Assembly: GCF_003987495.1 (NCBI RefSeq)
Contig: NZ_NGJU01000027.1
Span: 1 to 32,579 of the forward strand
Direction of reading: 5' to 3'
Origin: Vagococcus salmoninarum
GTDB taxonomy: Bacteria; Bacillota; Bacilli; Lactobacillales; Vagococcaceae
Length of the DNA stretch: 32,579 nt
Position numbers and translations under genes: made by a program. The notes beneath the pieces are model-generated. The model was not told where the DNA came from, did no database searches, and was given only the letters and a program-made list of their open reading frames with translations. Below, piece after piece: positions 1-8,551 of this stretch (positions within the stretch are counted from its first letter, which is position 1; each line of letters begins with the position of its first letter).

Positions 1-179
1 AGAAAATCAGTGTTTTCTCGGTCACAACATTTACAATGAGTGGGTGTATAAGTCAAAGTAGCAAAATAAAGGGTTGCAGTAACGCCTTTTATTTTTTGTT
101 CAACGCATGCTTTTTCAGCAAATGTGATATTGGGGTCTTTTAAATTAAGTGATAATCGGATATAATCGTTATGAAACAT
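1..179 (-). CDS. ISL3-family transposase, N-terminal part (runs off the left edge)
   Basis: Reading leftwards from an ATG at 179, the frame stays open to the window edge for 59 codons. It begins MFHNDYIRLSLNLKDPNITF and reaches a Cys-rich segment near residues 48-52 (THCKCC). A short N-terminal stretch followed by a Cys zinc-finger-like segment and a YFATLTY-type strand is typical of ISL3 transposases, the DDE enzymes that cut and rejoin the element ends. A strong ribosome site (GGGAGGAG) lies 6 bases upstream. The terminal inverted repeat at 281-305 is 102 bases upstream, as expected for this family. The C-terminal catalytic part lies outside the window, so intactness cannot be judged. The family call rests on wording and architecture, not on a search. 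Confidence 0.8.
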   Translation of the reverse strand, partial: MFHNDYIRLSLNLKDPNITFAEKACVEQKIKGVTATLYFATLTYTPTHCKCCDRENTDF

Positions 180-262
180 ATGAATTCTCCTCCCTGAATT
201 GGTGTAAGCAACTTTATTCTAACTGGAAAGTTCATATGTTTCTATTTTTTTGCGTAAAAATA

Positions 263-290
263 GGTGTGAATGAATCTCTTCATCCACACC
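263..290 (-). other. Subterminal hairpin inside the left IS end
   Basis: On minus, GGTGTGGATGAA, loop GAGA, then TTCATTCACACC form a 12-pair stem with one G-U pair. It overlaps the inner half of the terminal repeat, lies upstream of the transposase start and has no T-run. Such structures in IS leaders can limit transposase expression from transcripts entering from outside; that role is inferred here. Confidence 0.5.
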
Positions 291-305
291 AAAAATTATA
301 CAGCC
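281..305 (-). repeat. Terminal inverted repeat of the left ISL3 element
   Basis: Read on minus from 305, the repeat begins GGCTGTATAA and ends GTGTGGATG. It matches the repeat at 32452-32476 at 16 of 25 positions, including the first four bases and a block of nine (GTGTGGATG). This marks the outer edge of the element at base 305. The 8-base flank at 306-313 (AGAAAAAG) would be one copy of a target duplication; its partner lies outside the window. Confidence 0.7.
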
Positions 306-306
306 A

Positions 307-340
307 GAAAAAGAGTATTCCCTTAGGAATACTCTTTTTC
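307..340 (+). terminator. Perfect 15-bp hairpin terminator beside the left IS
   Basis: GAAAAAGAGTATTCC (307-321), loop CTTA, and its exact complement (326-340) form a perfect stem ending in a T-rich run (CTTTTTCTTTG) on plus. It most likely terminated a plus-strand gene that lay to the left before the IS entered. The IS boundary is one base from the stem. Confidence 0.65.
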
Positions 341-360
341 TTTGTGCCTTAGTATAAAAC

Positions 361-402
361 AAACCCGAATGACACTTGCTAACAAGTGGTCCATTCGGGT
401 TT
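361..402 (-). terminator. Rho-independent terminator of ftsX
   Basis: AAACCCGAATG (361-371) pairs with CATTCGGGTTT (392-402), with an inner CACTTG/CAAGTG stem. On minus it is followed by TTTGTTTTAT. It lies 6 bases beyond the ftsX stop codon and closes the ftsEX unit. Confidence 0.8.
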
Positions 403-408
403 CTACTA

Positions 409-1293
409 TTATATTTTTAAGAAACGGCGCATTGACAAGATTGATCCGACTGAACCAATCAGCATGCCTGTACCTAACATTAACATATTAACTTTCAGAA
501 TTAATTCATTTTGACTAATTAATGAATAGCCTGAACGAACTAAGTTAGGGTTAATAATGTAATAAGCTTGCGTATAACCGAAAGACATAAAGAGAATCGG
601 CACAATCGCACCTAAAACACCAATCCAAGCCCCTTCTAAGAAGAAAGGCCAACGGATAAAGCTATTTCTAGCTCCAACTAGACGCATGATTTGAATTTCC
701 CGCTTCCGAGAAATAATAGTAATTCTGATCGTATTTGAAATTAGAAAGACTGCTACAAACAATAGAAGCCCTGTTGCTGCTAGACCCCATTTTCTAATAC
801 CATCAGACAACTTAAAGATTTTATCCGACTGAACACCACCGTAATCTGCTCGGTAAACATTATCTAAAGTTGTTGCTTTTTTCTGAACAGCCTTCACGCC
901 ATCTGAGGTTTTAGCACTAACAATTAAAACGTCATACAACGGATTGTCGTCACCTTTAAATAATTTCCAAGTATCACCCATGGCTGCCACTAATTTTTCA
1001 TACTCTTCAGCACTACTTGAGAAAGTCACATTACTGACTTCTGGCAAGGCTTCTAATTCTTGTTGTAAAATGTCTCGGTCTTTATCAGTTGTGCCAATTT
1101 CAACAAATATTGAAATATCGACTGCTGATTTAATATCATTTGCTAATTTAGTCACGTTCATAATCACTGATAGAAAAACGCCAACTAAAATTAAAGTAAC
1201 TGTTACAGCACTGACTGACGCTAAAGTCATCCAGCCATTACGTTTTAAACTTTTTAAACTTTCGCCAATATGACGGAACATATTTCTAATCAT
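409..1293 (-). CDS. ftsX: Cell division protein FtsX, membrane subunit of FtsEX
   Basis: FtsX is the membrane partner of FtsE. In Gram-positives the FtsEX complex passes ATP-driven changes across the membrane to activate peptidoglycan hydrolases such as PcsB or CwlO during division or elongation. The protein has the usual layout: a short cytoplasmic N-terminus, a first membrane helix (about residues 22-43), a roughly 130-residue extracellular domain, then three C-terminal membrane helices, with the conserved ISRKREIQIMRLVGA segment between helices two and three. I place the start at the ATG at 1293 (MIRNMF), 12 bases after GAGGGGG, which gives 294 residues, the usual family length. An open frame continues upstream to 1356, but that lies inside ftsE. 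The start overlaps the end of ftsE by 8 bases, so the two are probably translationally coupled. Confidence 0.95.
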   Translation of the reverse strand: MIRNMFRHIGESLKSLKRNGWMTLASVSAVTVTLILVGVFLSVIMNVTKLANDIKSAVDISIFVEIGTTDKDRDILQQELEALPEVSNVTFSSSAEEYEKLVAAMGDTWKLFKGDDNPLYDVLIVSAKTSDGVKAVQKKATTLDNVYRADYGGVQSDKIFKLSDGIRKWGLAATGLLLFVAVFLISNTIRITIISRKREIQIMRLVGARNSFIRWPFFLEGAWIGVLGAIVPILFMSFGYTQAYYIINPNLVRSGYSLISQNELILKVNMLMLGTGMLIGSVGSILSMRRFLKI

Positions 1294-1972
1294 CGTAGCC
1301 ATATTCCCCCTCATGTTGATCTCGAATAATGCGACCATTTTCAACTGCAAGGACACGGTGACGAATAGTATTAACGATTGTACTATTATGGGTTGCCATC
1401 ACAACCGTTGTCCCTTGCGTATTGATTTTATCCAATAGCTTCATAATTTCCCAAGAATTTTCTGGATCTAAGTTACCAGTTGGTTCATCAGCGATTAACA
1501 CTTTAGGTGTATTAACAATTGCTCGCGCAATCGCCACCCGCTGTTGTTCCCCACCAGATAGCTCACTAGGGAAAACTCTGACTTTATGGCGTAAACCAAC
1601 TAAATCAAGAACTTCCATCACCCGACGTTTAATCTCCCGTGGCCGTTTACCAATAACTTGCATGGCATAGGCAACATTTTCATAGACAGTCTTTTGGTGT
1701 AACAATTTATAATCTTGGAAAACAATCCCAATTTCACGACGTAAAAAAGGAATATTTTTGTTTTTTATAGTCATTAGGTCATAACCTACAACGTTCAACG
1801 AGCCTTTTGTCGCTTTTTCTTCACGATACATCAATTTGATAAAAGTCGATTTACCAGCACCACTGGGTCCAACAACATAAACAAACTCTCCTTGGTCAAT
1901 TTTCACGGAGATATTTCTGATCGCTGTCGTACCATTAGAGTACTTTTTCATAATGTCTTTCATTTCAATCAT
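1286..1972 (-). CDS. ftsE: Cell division ATP-binding protein FtsE
   Basis: ABC-type ATPase of FtsEX, located on the inner face of the membrane and bound to FtsX. At 228 residues it has the family length. Visible motifs are Walker [10 protein letters not shown] (35-43), the Q-loop glutamine in VFQDYKLL (about 86), the signature LSGGEQQR (138-145), Walker B VLIADEP (158-164) with the catalytic Glu, and the switch His in ATHNS. The ATG at 1972 follows AGGGGAATGTTAA. Its end overlaps ftsX. It lies 156 bases downstream of prfB with an apparent promoter of its own at 2073-2081, so it can be transcribed apart from prfB. Confidence 0.96.
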   Translation of the reverse strand: MIEMKDIMKKYSNGTTAIRNISVKIDQGEFVYVVGPSGAGKSTFIKLMYREEKATKGSLNVVGYDLMTIKNKNIPFLRREIGIVFQDYKLLHQKTVYENVAYAMQVIGKRPREIKRRVMEVLDLVGLRHKVRVFPSELSGGEQQRVAIARAIVNTPKVLIADEPTGNLDPENSWEIMKLLDKINTQGTTVVMATHNSTIVNTIRHRVLAVENGRIIRDQHEGEYGYDD

Positions 1973-2072
1973 TTAACATTCCCCTATCTTTCAATAGTAG
2001 TTACCGTAACTAAACTTTACCAACTAAGTTATTACATCCACATCATTGATTTAGCTCTCAGGACTAACTTTT

Positions 2073-2081
2073 ATTATATCA
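2073..2081 (-). promoter_or_regulatory. Extended -10 promoter for ftsEX
   Basis: On minus, TGATATAAT is a perfect extended -10 element about 100 bases upstream of the ftsE ATG; no good -35 is seen. A 15-base palindrome (TAGTTAC, C, GTAACTA) lies at 1998-2012 in the leader between this promoter and ftsE; its role is unknown. Confidence 0.5.
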
Positions 2082-2128
2082 CTAGATTATTGTAATTCAT
2101 CTTACTTTTAATTACAAATATATTTCAT

Positions 2129-3239
2129 TTATAACGGCTGTGCAAGACTCATTCTTAAGAAAGCGTCTATAAAGTCATCAATTTCTCCATCCATAACACT
2201 TTGAGTATTGCCGACTTCATAATTACTCCGGTGATCTTTAACCATTGAATACGGGTGAAAAACGTAGGAGCGGATTTGTGAGCCCCACCCAATTTCCATT
2301 TGTTCGCCACGTAAAGCTGCTGCTTCTTGAGCTTTTTTATCAATTTCTAGTTGGTACAACTTCGCTTTTAACATGCCCATGGCTTGGTCTCTGTTTTTCA
2401 ACTGTGACCGTTGGGCTTGACTAGAAACAACAATCCCCGTAGGTGTATGAGTCAACCTAACAGCAGAATCCGTCTTATTAACGTGTTGACCACCTGCCCC
2501 ACTAGCTCTGAAAGTATCCATCTTAATGTCATCTGGGTTGATCTCAATTTGAATCTCACTAGTCAATTCTGGCATCACATCAACAGAACAAAAGGACGTA
2601 TGGCGACGACTTGCTGAATCAAAAGGCGAGATTCTCACTAAACGATGAACCCCTTTTTCAGATTTCAGATAACCATAGGCATTGTAACCTTTAATTAACA
2701 AGGTGGCGCTTTTAATCCCAGCTTCATCACCAGCATTGTAATCTAAATATTCTACTGTGAAGTCGTGACTGTTGGCCCAGCGAGTGTACATTCTCAGAAG
2801 CATATCGCCCCAGTCTTGAGACTCTGTCCCACCTGCGCCTGGATGCAACTCTAAAATCGCATTATTTTTGTCATAAGGCTGATTGAGTAATTGTTCTAGT
2901 TCATAGCTACTTAGCTTCTCTTGAAAAGCGGAAAGACCTTTAGTTAATTCCACTTGAAGTTCTGGATCAAACTCTTCTTGTTGCATTTCTAACATCAGAG
3001 CTAGTTCTTCTTGTTCATCAGCTAAATCCATAAAGGCTTGGTATTTACTTTTTAAGAGATTACTGGCATTAATCGTTGCTTGGGCTTTTTCATTGTCATT
3101 CCAAAATTCAGGATAAGACATTTCTTCTTCATAGCTCGCAATGCCTTGTTCTAAGTCCTCTAAGTCAAAGAGACCTCCTGAAGTCAGCTAATTTTTTGGC
3201 AGCTTTTTCTAGTTCATTTCGTAATTCACTTATTTCCAT
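2129..3239 (-). CDS. prfB: Peptide chain release factor 2 (programmed +1 frameshift)
   Basis: RF2 releases finished peptides at UGA and UAA. The start is the ATG at 3239, ten bases after GAGGAGG. Zero-frame translation gives 24 codons ending CTT TGA; reading continues after a +1 slip, GAC entering as Asp25, for 369 residues in total, the normal length. The second part carries the stop-codon tripeptide SPF (204-206) and the peptidyl-transferase GGQ (249-251) in [16 protein letters not shown]. The frameshift is the classical autoregulation: low RF2 lets the ribosome pause at UGA and shift. Without allowing for it the gene looks 39 codons short at the 5' end. It lies downstream of secA, the same order as in Bacillus, but a terminator separates them. 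Confidence 0.97.
3165..3179 (-). promoter_or_regulatory. prfB: prfB programmed frameshift site
   Basis: On minus, the internal Shine-Dalgarno-like AGGAGG (3179-3174) is followed by TCT and then the slippery codon CTT (3170-3168) and in-frame TGA (3167-3165) followed by C. This matches the known RF2 recoding element: SD stimulator, CTT slip, UGA with an unfavourable 3' C. Confidence 0.96.
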
Positions 3240-3318
3240 CGTTATTAATCCTCCTCAACTACAAATCCTCTTCGAACTTACAATTGATTGTTTTTTTTAC
3301 TAGTTATTCCTTTAAGAT

Positions 3319-3357
3319 AAAAAAGTAATGCGGTCTGGATAAGTTCCAAACCGCATT
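3319..3357 (-). terminator. Terminator between secA and prfB
   Basis: On minus, AATGCGGTTTGG, a 7-base loop, then CCAGACCGCATT form a 12-pair stem with one G-U pair. ACTTTTTTATC follows. It begins 4 bases beyond the secA stop. Any secA-prfB cotranscription must read through it. Confidence 0.8.
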
Positions 3358-3361
3358 GCTA

Positions 3362-5890
3362 TTAAACTTCTTTACCGTGACAGTTTTTAAATTTCTTGCC
3401 ACTACCACAAGGACACATTTCATTGCGACCAACTTTTTCAACTTGACGAGGTTTTTTACGTTGATCTGCATCAACGCGACCTTCTTCTTCAGTCGGGTGG
3501 ACAGCTTCGCCTTGAGCAACTTGTTCACGCTGAACATTTTGTCTAATTTCAGCTTTCATAAACAAGCGAGTTGTATCATATTCAATTGAACCAATCATCG
3601 CTTCATACATTTGGTAACCTTCTTGTTGGTACTCAACTAGCGGGTTATTTTGACCATAAGCACGTAAACCAATCGATTCACGTAATTGATCCATCGCATC
3701 AATATGATCAGTCCATTTAGTATCAACTACTCGTAGAATAACGACTTTTTGGAATTCTAACATTTGTTCAGGCCCGTTTAATTGACCTTCTTTCATTTCA
3801 TAAATCTTAGTTGCCCGCTCTAGTAAGTCAGCTTTAATTTCAGCTGGTTTTTTACTAGCGATATCAGCTAAACTAATCTCACCTTCAGGAACAATACAAG
3901 CACTAGCGAAATCAACAATTCCTTGAAGATTCCAATCTTTTTCGGCTTCAGCATTTGTATGATCGTTGACAACCCGTTCGATTGTTCTTTCGACCATGCC
4001 CATGACAACAGCTTTTAGACTATCGTCTTCCATAATAACATCATGACGTTGACGATAAACGACTTCACGTTGTTCACGCATCACATCATCGTATTGTAAG
4101 ACATTTTTACGAGTGTCGTAGTTATTACCTTCCACACGTTTTTGAGCAGATTCAACTTGTTTTGATAACATTTTACTTTGAATGACTGCATCTTCTTCAT
4201 CAATTCGCATACGATCTAACATTGCTTTGACTCGTTCTGAACCAAAACGTTTCATTAAATCATCTTCTAATGATAAGTAGAATTGTGTGACACCAGGGTC
4301 ACCTTGACGACCGGCACGTCCACGTAATTGATTATCAATCCGGCGAGACTCATGACGTTCAGTTCCGATAACTGATAAACCGCCAAGTTCTTTAACCCCA
4401 AGACCTAGTTTAATATCCGTCCCACGACCAGCCATATTCGTTGCAATTGTCACTGCGCCTTTTTGACCAGCATTTAAAATAATTTCAGCCTCTTTGAAGT
4501 GATTTTTAGCATTCAAGACTTCATGAGGAACTTTTTCAGTGTTTAATAGTTGTGATAAGTATTCAGATGTTTCAACTGCCACAGTACCGACTAGGACTGG
4601 TTGCCCCTTACGGTGACGTTCTTTAATGTCTTTAGCAACTGCTCTAAATTTACTTTCCAAAGTTGGATAAAGTAAATCTGGGCGGTCATCACGGACAATC
4701 ACGCGGTTAGTTGGAATTTGAATAACTTCAATGTTATAAATTTCCCGGAATTCTTCTTCTTCGGTTTTAGCCGTTCCTGTCATTCCTGATAATTTTTTAT
4801 ACATTCTGAAGTAGTTTTGGAACGTTACATTGGCCATTGTTTTAGTTTCATCTTCGATTTCAACTGCTTCTTTGGCTTCAATTGCTTGGTGTAAACCATC
4901 TGAATAACGACGGCCATCCATAATCCGACCAGTAAATTGGTCAACGATCATTACTTTACCTTCTTGAATGACATAATCAATGTCACGTAACATAATGTAA
5001 TTGGCTCTTAATGAGTTATCGACATGGTGAGTTAAAGCTGTGTTATCAATGTCATATAAGTTATCTATGCCAAATGTTGACTCAGCTTTTGAAATACCTT
5101 CTTCTGTCAATGAGATTGTTTTAGATTGAACATCAATTTTGTAATCAACGTCTACTACTAAACGTTTAACAAAGTTATCAGCACGAGAATACAAGGCTGT
5201 TGATTTCTCTGCTTGACCTGAAATAATCAATGGTGTTCTAGCTTCATCAATTAAAATTGAGTCAACTTCATCGACAATCGCATAGTTCAACGGACGTTGT
5301 ACCATTTGTTCGCGATAGACAACCATGTTATCACGTAAATAGTCAAAGCCTAATTCATTATTAGTGCTGTATGTGATATCACAAGCATAAGCTGTTCTTT
5401 TTTCATCTGAAGATTTTGAGTTTAAGTTTAACCCAACAGACATCCCTAGGAAGTTGTATAGATCGCCCATTTCGCTAGCATCCCGGGTTGCTAAGTATTC
5501 ATTGACTGTAACAACGTGAACCCCTTCGCCAGTAAGTGCGTTTAAATAAACTGGCATTGTCGCTGTCAAGGTTTTACCTTCACCAGTCTTCATCTCTGGA
5601 ATATTGCCGTCATGTAAGACTGCCCCACCCATCAATTGAACTTTGTAAGGATATAAACCTAGTACTCGTTTAGCTGCTTCACGAACTACTGCAAAAGCTT
5701 CCGGTAATAGTTGGTCTAGTGTTTCTCCTTTTTGGTAACGCCCTTTAAATTCTTCTGTTTTACTTTTAATTTGCTCATCACTGAGTGCTTCCATACTTGT
5801 TGCAAAACCATCTACTTGATCTGCTATTTTTTCTAAGCGACGTAATTCTTTTTTGTCACTTTCGATAATTTTCTTTAGAAAATTCGCCAT
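3362..5890 (-). CDS. secA: Preprotein translocase ATPase SecA
   Basis: Cytosolic motor that pushes unfolded preproteins through the SecYEG channel. From the ATG at 5890 (MANFLKK, after AAAGGAAAGACAAG) it has 842 residues, the normal length; the open frame extends 13 codons further but the resulting N-terminus ([13 protein letters not shown]) is not SecA-like. Visible are Walker A TGEGKT near residue 100, the DEAD-type [16 protein letters not shown] segment near 210, the helicase motif [10 protein letters not shown] near 500, and the C-terminal zinc-binding tail [14 protein letters not shown] that contacts SecB or phospholipid. It is divergent from the lipoprotein gene at 6151. Housekeeping copy; nothing suggests an accessory SecA2. 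Confidence 0.98.
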   Translation of the reverse strand: MANFLKKIIESDKKELRRLEKIADQVDGFATSMEALSDEQIKSKTEEFKGRYQKGETLDQLLPEAFAVVREAAKRVLGLYPYKVQLMGGAVLHDGNIPEMKTGEGKTLTATMPVYLNALTGEGVHVVTVNEYLATRDASEMGDLYNFLGMSVGLNLNSKSSDEKRTAYACDITYSTNNELGFDYLRDNMVVYREQMVQRPLNYAIVDEVDSILIDEARTPLIISGQAEKSTALYSRADNFVKRLVVDVDYKIDVQSKTISLTEEGISKAESTFGIDNLYDIDNTALTHHVDNSLRANYIMLRDIDYVIQEGKVMIVDQFTGRIMDGRRYSDGLHQAIEAKEAVEIEDETKTMANVTFQNYFRMYKKLSGMTGTAKTEEEEFREIYNIEVIQIPTNRVIVRDDRPDLLYPTLESKFRAVAKDIKERHRKGQPVLVGTVAVETSEYLSQLLNTEKVPHEVLNAKNHFKEAEIILNAGQKGAVTIATNMAGRGTDIKLGLGVKELGGLSVIGTERHESRRIDNQLRGRAGRQGDPGVTQFYLSLEDDLMKRFGSERVKAMLDRMRIDEEDAVIQSKMLSKQVESAQKRVEGNNYDTRKNVLQYDDVMREQREVVYRQRHDVIMEDDSLKAVVMGMVERTIERVVNDHTNAEAEKDWNLQGIVDFASACIVPEGEISLADIASKKPAEIKADLLERATKIYEMKEGQLNGPEQMLEFQKVVILRVVDTKWTDHIDAMDQLRESIGLRAYGQNNPLVEYQQEGYQMYEAMIGSIEYDTTRLFMKAEIRQNVQREQVAQGEAVHPTEEEGRVDADQRKKPRQVEKVGRNEMCPCGSGKKFKNCHGKEV

Positions 5891-5972
5891 CTTGTCTTTC
5901 CTTTCCCAATAGAATAAAACTAAAAGCATTTTATCTACATTATATAAATTGAGATATTAACCCATCGTTTTT

Positions 5973-5981
5973 ATTCTAGCA
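5973..5981 (-). promoter_or_regulatory. Probable secA promoter (extended -10)
   Basis: On minus, TGCTAGAAT is an extended -10 element 82 bases upstream of the secA ATG. No clear -35 is seen. The whole 5891-6150 gap is AT-rich and must also hold the divergent promoter for the gene at 6151 (a TATACT lies at 6113-6118 on plus). Confidence 0.4.
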
Positions 5982-6150
5982 TTTTTATCTAAAAAATGAA
6001 ACAATTTTCGCGTTAATCTCCATTTAATCAACAATTATCCCGATATTTTTCCTTCTTTTAGCAAAAAAAGTCCTTTTTTCACATTTTTCTTCCTTTCAAC
6101 TTAAAATTAGGTATACTTATTTTAAATGATTTAGTGGAGGTTTTCTGACT

Positions 6151-7032
6151 TTGTTCAAAAAAATTAGTTTTTTTACGACTTGCCTTGCCTTATGTTTCTT
6201 TCTAATCAGTTGCCGTTCTGCCTTACCTCAGACTCAAAATTCTGAAACAGTACCCAAACTTAATTTAAGTCAACAAACGCCTTTAATTTTCCTTCACGGC
6301 AGTGGTGGCTCTGAAACAGACCTCATCCCTTTTGCCGAAGATTTTCTAAGCTCTTCCCCAGAGCCAGTCGAGATTTTAAAAGTTCAGATTTCAGCAACTA
6401 ATAAAATCACCTATTTAAATAATCTGCTAGAACCAGACTCACTGCCTTTAATTTTTGTTGGTTTTGCAAACAACTTTGCTGATATCGAAGATTGGTCACA
6501 AGGTTTAGCAGTTTTGTTACGAGATTTAAAAGAAACCTACCACCTTAACAGTGCTAACTTAATCGGTTTTTCTAATGGCGGCTTAGCAGTCACTCATTAC
6601 ACTGAACTTTTCGGGACTAAAGAAGGCTATCCTGAAATCAAAAAGTTAGTGACCATTGGCGCTCCTTATAACGACTTAGAGCCCTTAAACGATGACGCTA
6701 CTCTCAATTTTAGTGACAAAAGCAAGGCCTCTGAGTATTTGGACATATTTTTAAAGCCTAAAAGCCAGCTCCCACCTTCACTACAAGTTCTAGCAATCGC
6801 CGGGGACACTGGCCAAAATTCAGACGATATTGTACCGGTCTCTAGCGCTTTAGCTAGCCGGTTGATCTTTCCTGGAGAAGTTGCCTATTATCAAGAACGG
6901 TTAGCACTTGGGCCTAAGGCTTCCCATGGTGGCTTAATTACAAATAATCCCGATGTTAACAAGTGGGTGAGTGATTTCCTCTTTAAGTTAGCCCTTGATA
7001 AAACTGGTAACTACTTCCTTGAAGAAAATTAA
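6151..7032 (+). CDS. Alpha/beta-hydrolase lipoprotein, DUF915-like
   Basis: Predicted surface lipoprotein with a serine-hydrolase fold. The N-terminus is a lipoprotein signal: KK at 3-4, a hydrophobic stretch at 5-20, and the lipobox LISC with Cys21 as the lipidated residue. Mature features are the oxyanion-region LHG (48-50), the nucleophile elbow GFSNGG with Ser141, a likely acid Asp226 in DDIVPV, and His259 in SHGGL. This spacing fits the DUF915 hydrolases common in Listeria, Enterococcus and Lactobacillus; substrates are not established. The start is TTG at 6151, ten bases after GTGGAGG. The gene stands alone on plus between the minus-strand secA and hpf, and shares a two-way terminator with hpf. 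The family call is fairly sure; substrate and role are not. Confidence 0.8.
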   Translation: MFKKISFFTTCLALCFFLISCRSALPQTQNSETVPKLNLSQQTPLIFLHGSGGSETDLIPFAEDFLSSSPEPVEILKVQISATNKITYLNNLLEPDSLPLIFVGFANNFADIEDWSQGLAVLLRDLKETYHLNSANLIGFSNGGLAVTHYTELFGTKEGYPEIKKLVTIGAPYNDLEPLNDDATLNFSDKSKASEYLDIFLKPKSQLPPSLQVLAIAGDTGQNSDDIVPVSSALASRLIFPGEVAYYQERLALGPKASHGGLITNNPDVNKWVSDFLFKLALDKTGNYFLEEN

Positions 7033-7064
7033 AAGACCTAGACAATTATCTTGTCTAGGTCTTT
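7032..7064. terminator. Two-way terminator between the lipoprotein gene and hpf
   Basis: AAAGACCTAGACAA (7032-7045), loop TTATC, and the exact complement (7051-7064) form a 14-pair stem. It is T-rich on exit in both directions and lies between two converging genes. Confidence 0.85.
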
Positions 7065-7078
7065 GTTTATTTAATGTT

Positions 7079-7645
7079 TTAGTTAGTTTCAATTAAGCCG
7101 TATTTACCGTCTTTACGACTATAAACAATACTAGTACCATTAGTTTCCGCATCTTCAAAGATAAAGAAATTATGACCTAACATGTTCATTTGTAATACTG
7201 CTTCTTCACTATCCATTGGTTTCAATGATAGGCGTTTTGTACGAACAATTTCTAATTCAGGTTCTTTTGGCTCAGTGTCAGTTTCACCTTGACTGTTTAA
7301 GAAGACTGCCGCCGCTTGGGTATCAATTGATACTTCACGCTGTTTACGGTTAATTCTTGTTTTAAATTTACGAATTTGTCTTTCTAACTTATCAACTACA
7401 AGGTCAATACTCGCATATAGATCGTGAGACGTTTCTTCTGCTCTTAATACGATATATGGTAGCGGAATTGTCACTTCCACTTTGGCGTTTTTATCTGAAT
7501 ATACTTTCAAATTAACATGAGCTGTTGCTTCAGGAGATTTTTCTTTATCAAAATAACGTTCTAGTTTAGAAACTCTTTTTTCAACATAATTTCTGATAGA
7601 TTCTGTTACCTCAATGTTTTCTCCTCTAATATTAAATCTTAGCAT
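7079..7645 (-). CDS. hpf: Ribosome hibernation-promoting factor, long form
   Basis: Long HPF dimerises 70S ribosomes into inactive 100S particles in stationary phase or stress. At 188 residues it has the long-form layout: N-terminal S30AE domain (about 1-100, MLRFNIRGENIEVTESIRNYV), a linker (about 100-130), and a C-terminal dimerisation domain (about 130-188) with KPMDSEEAVLQMNMLGHNFF and KYGLIE. The ATG at 7645 follows AAAGGGG at 8 bases. It sits downstream of comFC, the usual Firmicutes order comFA-comFC-hpf-secA-prfB, here interrupted by the lipoprotein gene. It has a strong promoter of its own (7719-7747) and a leader hairpin, so it can be expressed independently of the competence operon. 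Confidence 0.96.
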   Translation of the reverse strand: MLRFNIRGENIEVTESIRNYVEKRVSKLERYFDKEKSPEATAHVNLKVYSDKNAKVEVTIPLPYIVLRAEETSHDLYASIDLVVDKLERQIRKFKTRINRKQREVSIDTQAAAVFLNSQGETDTEPKEPELEIVRTKRLSLKPMDSEEAVLQMNMLGHNFFIFEDAETNGTSIVYSRKDGKYGLIETN

Positions 7646-7672
7646 AGCAATTACCCCTTTCGTCTACCATTA

Positions 7673-7709
7673 AAGAAGTGAGAAAGGACCACTCTTCCTA
7701 TCACTTCTT
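7673..7709 (-). other. 5'-terminal hairpin in the hpf leader
   Basis: On minus, AAGAAGTGA (7709-7701) pairs perfectly with TCACTTCTT (7681-7673), and an inner AGGA/TCCT adds four more pairs. The hairpin begins within a few bases of the predicted transcription start (about 7712), so it would cap the mRNA. There is no T-run after it, so it is not a standard terminator. A role in mRNA stability is inferred. Confidence 0.6.
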
Positions 7710-7718
7710 CTTATATAT

Positions 7719-7747
7719 ATTATATCGAAGTTTCCCCTAAATTACAA
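7719..7747 (-). promoter_or_regulatory. hpf promoter
   Basis: On minus, TTGTAA (7747-7742), a 17-base spacer and TATAAT (7724-7719) form a near-consensus housekeeping promoter. The predicted start near 7712 leaves a leader of about 67 bases. Confidence 0.8.
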
Positions 7748-7864
7748 TTATTGTTCCCTTTTTTCATAAAAAGAATCTGAGAATAGTTCTTTTCCTATAT
7801 TAATCAGCTCAGAGGAACTTAACGGATATATAACACCTCACCTCATTCTAGAAAACGATTCCAT

Positions 7865-8551
7865 TCAACGTGCCAAAGTCACACTAGTGATACTTAGTGG
7901 AACAGCCTCTTTGAGACAAGCGACACCATGAAATATCGTTCGGCCAGTTGTATAAACATCATCAACAAGTATAACCTTCCTATTATGAATTAACTGCTTC
8001 CCCCCTTGGGCTAAACAAAAAGGTTGAGCGGTTTGCAAACGTTCTTCACGGTTTTTAGTCGTTTGTTCCACCGTTTCACTTTTTTTAAGTAAGAGTTTTT
8101 CAAAAGGAATCTCGCCCGCTGCTAATAACATTTCCACTTGATTAAAGCCCCGTTTAGCTAGTCTTTTAGGGGACAAGGGCACAGGGATAATTAAGGCCCC
8201 TGGCTTATCTTTAAAAAAATATTGCAACTCTTGACGGAACATCTGGGCTAGTCGCTGATCTCCTTGAAACTTATATTTTTGAAACCACTCTTTCATTCCT
8301 TGATCATAATGAAACAAACTTTCGTTCCCATTAAAAATATCACCGTAAGCAACTTGCCAGATCTGACATTCTTGACAACTTCTCTTTTGTTCCCCCTTTC
8401 CACAAAAAGGACAGGCACTTCGCCTAATAATTTTAGTAAAAAGACTGTGACACCTTTGGCAACAATGACTTGCTTCAATCTTTTGCCAACTTAACAATTG
8501 CTTTAGGGTTAATTCTTCTTTGATTTGATTCCCACACCAGAGACATTTCAT
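7865..8551 (-). CDS. comFC: Competence protein ComFC, phosphoribosyltransferase-like
   Basis: ComFC is a cytosolic partner of ComFA needed for uptake of transforming DNA. The protein has 228 residues. The N-terminal third carries several Cys pairs of a zinc-binding module (Cys3/Cys6, Cys31/Cys34, Cys47/Cys50, Cys59/Cys62). The C-terminal part is a type I phosphoribosyltransferase fold with the PRPP loop VILVDDVYTTGRT (193-205) and the conserved PVPLSPKRLAKRGFNQ segment. Its ATG overlaps the comFA stop by four bases (ATGA), so it is translationally coupled to comFA. No clear terminator follows, and transcripts may continue into hpf. The sequence is intact. Confidence 0.94.
   Translation of the reverse strand: MKCLWCGNQIKEELTLKQLLSWQKIEASHCCQRCHSLFTKIIRRSACPFCGKGEQKRSCQECQIWQVAYGDIFNGNESLFHYDQGMKEWFQKYKFQGDQRLAQMFRQELQYFFKDKPGALIIPVPLSPKRLAKRGFNQVEMLLAAGEIPFEKLLLKKSETVEQTTKNREERLQTAQPFCLAQGGKQLIHNRKVILVDDVYTTGRTIFHGVACLKEAVPLSITSVTLAR

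Noticed and set aside
149-352. Plus-strand open frame of 67 codons at the left end
   Set aside because: It runs through the IS terminal repeat and a terminator, antisense to the transposase start, with no ribosome site.
1998-2012. 15-base palindrome TAGTTACCGTAACTA as a WalR/VicR or other operator
   Set aside because: It does not match the WalR direct-repeat consensus or any operator I can name; it lies in the ftsE leader without further support.
3304-3537. Minus-strand 77-codon frame at the end of secA
   Set aside because: Shadow of the secA C-terminus in another frame that runs through the terminator.
1286-5890. A novel operon linking cell division and secretion (ftsEX-prfB-secA)
   Set aside because: This order is common in Firmicutes and explained by conserved synteny; internal promoters and a terminator separate the units.
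8293-8478. Minus-strand 61-codon frame inside comFC
   Set aside because: Frame-shifted shadow of comFC; the comFC frame is continuous with all expected motifs.
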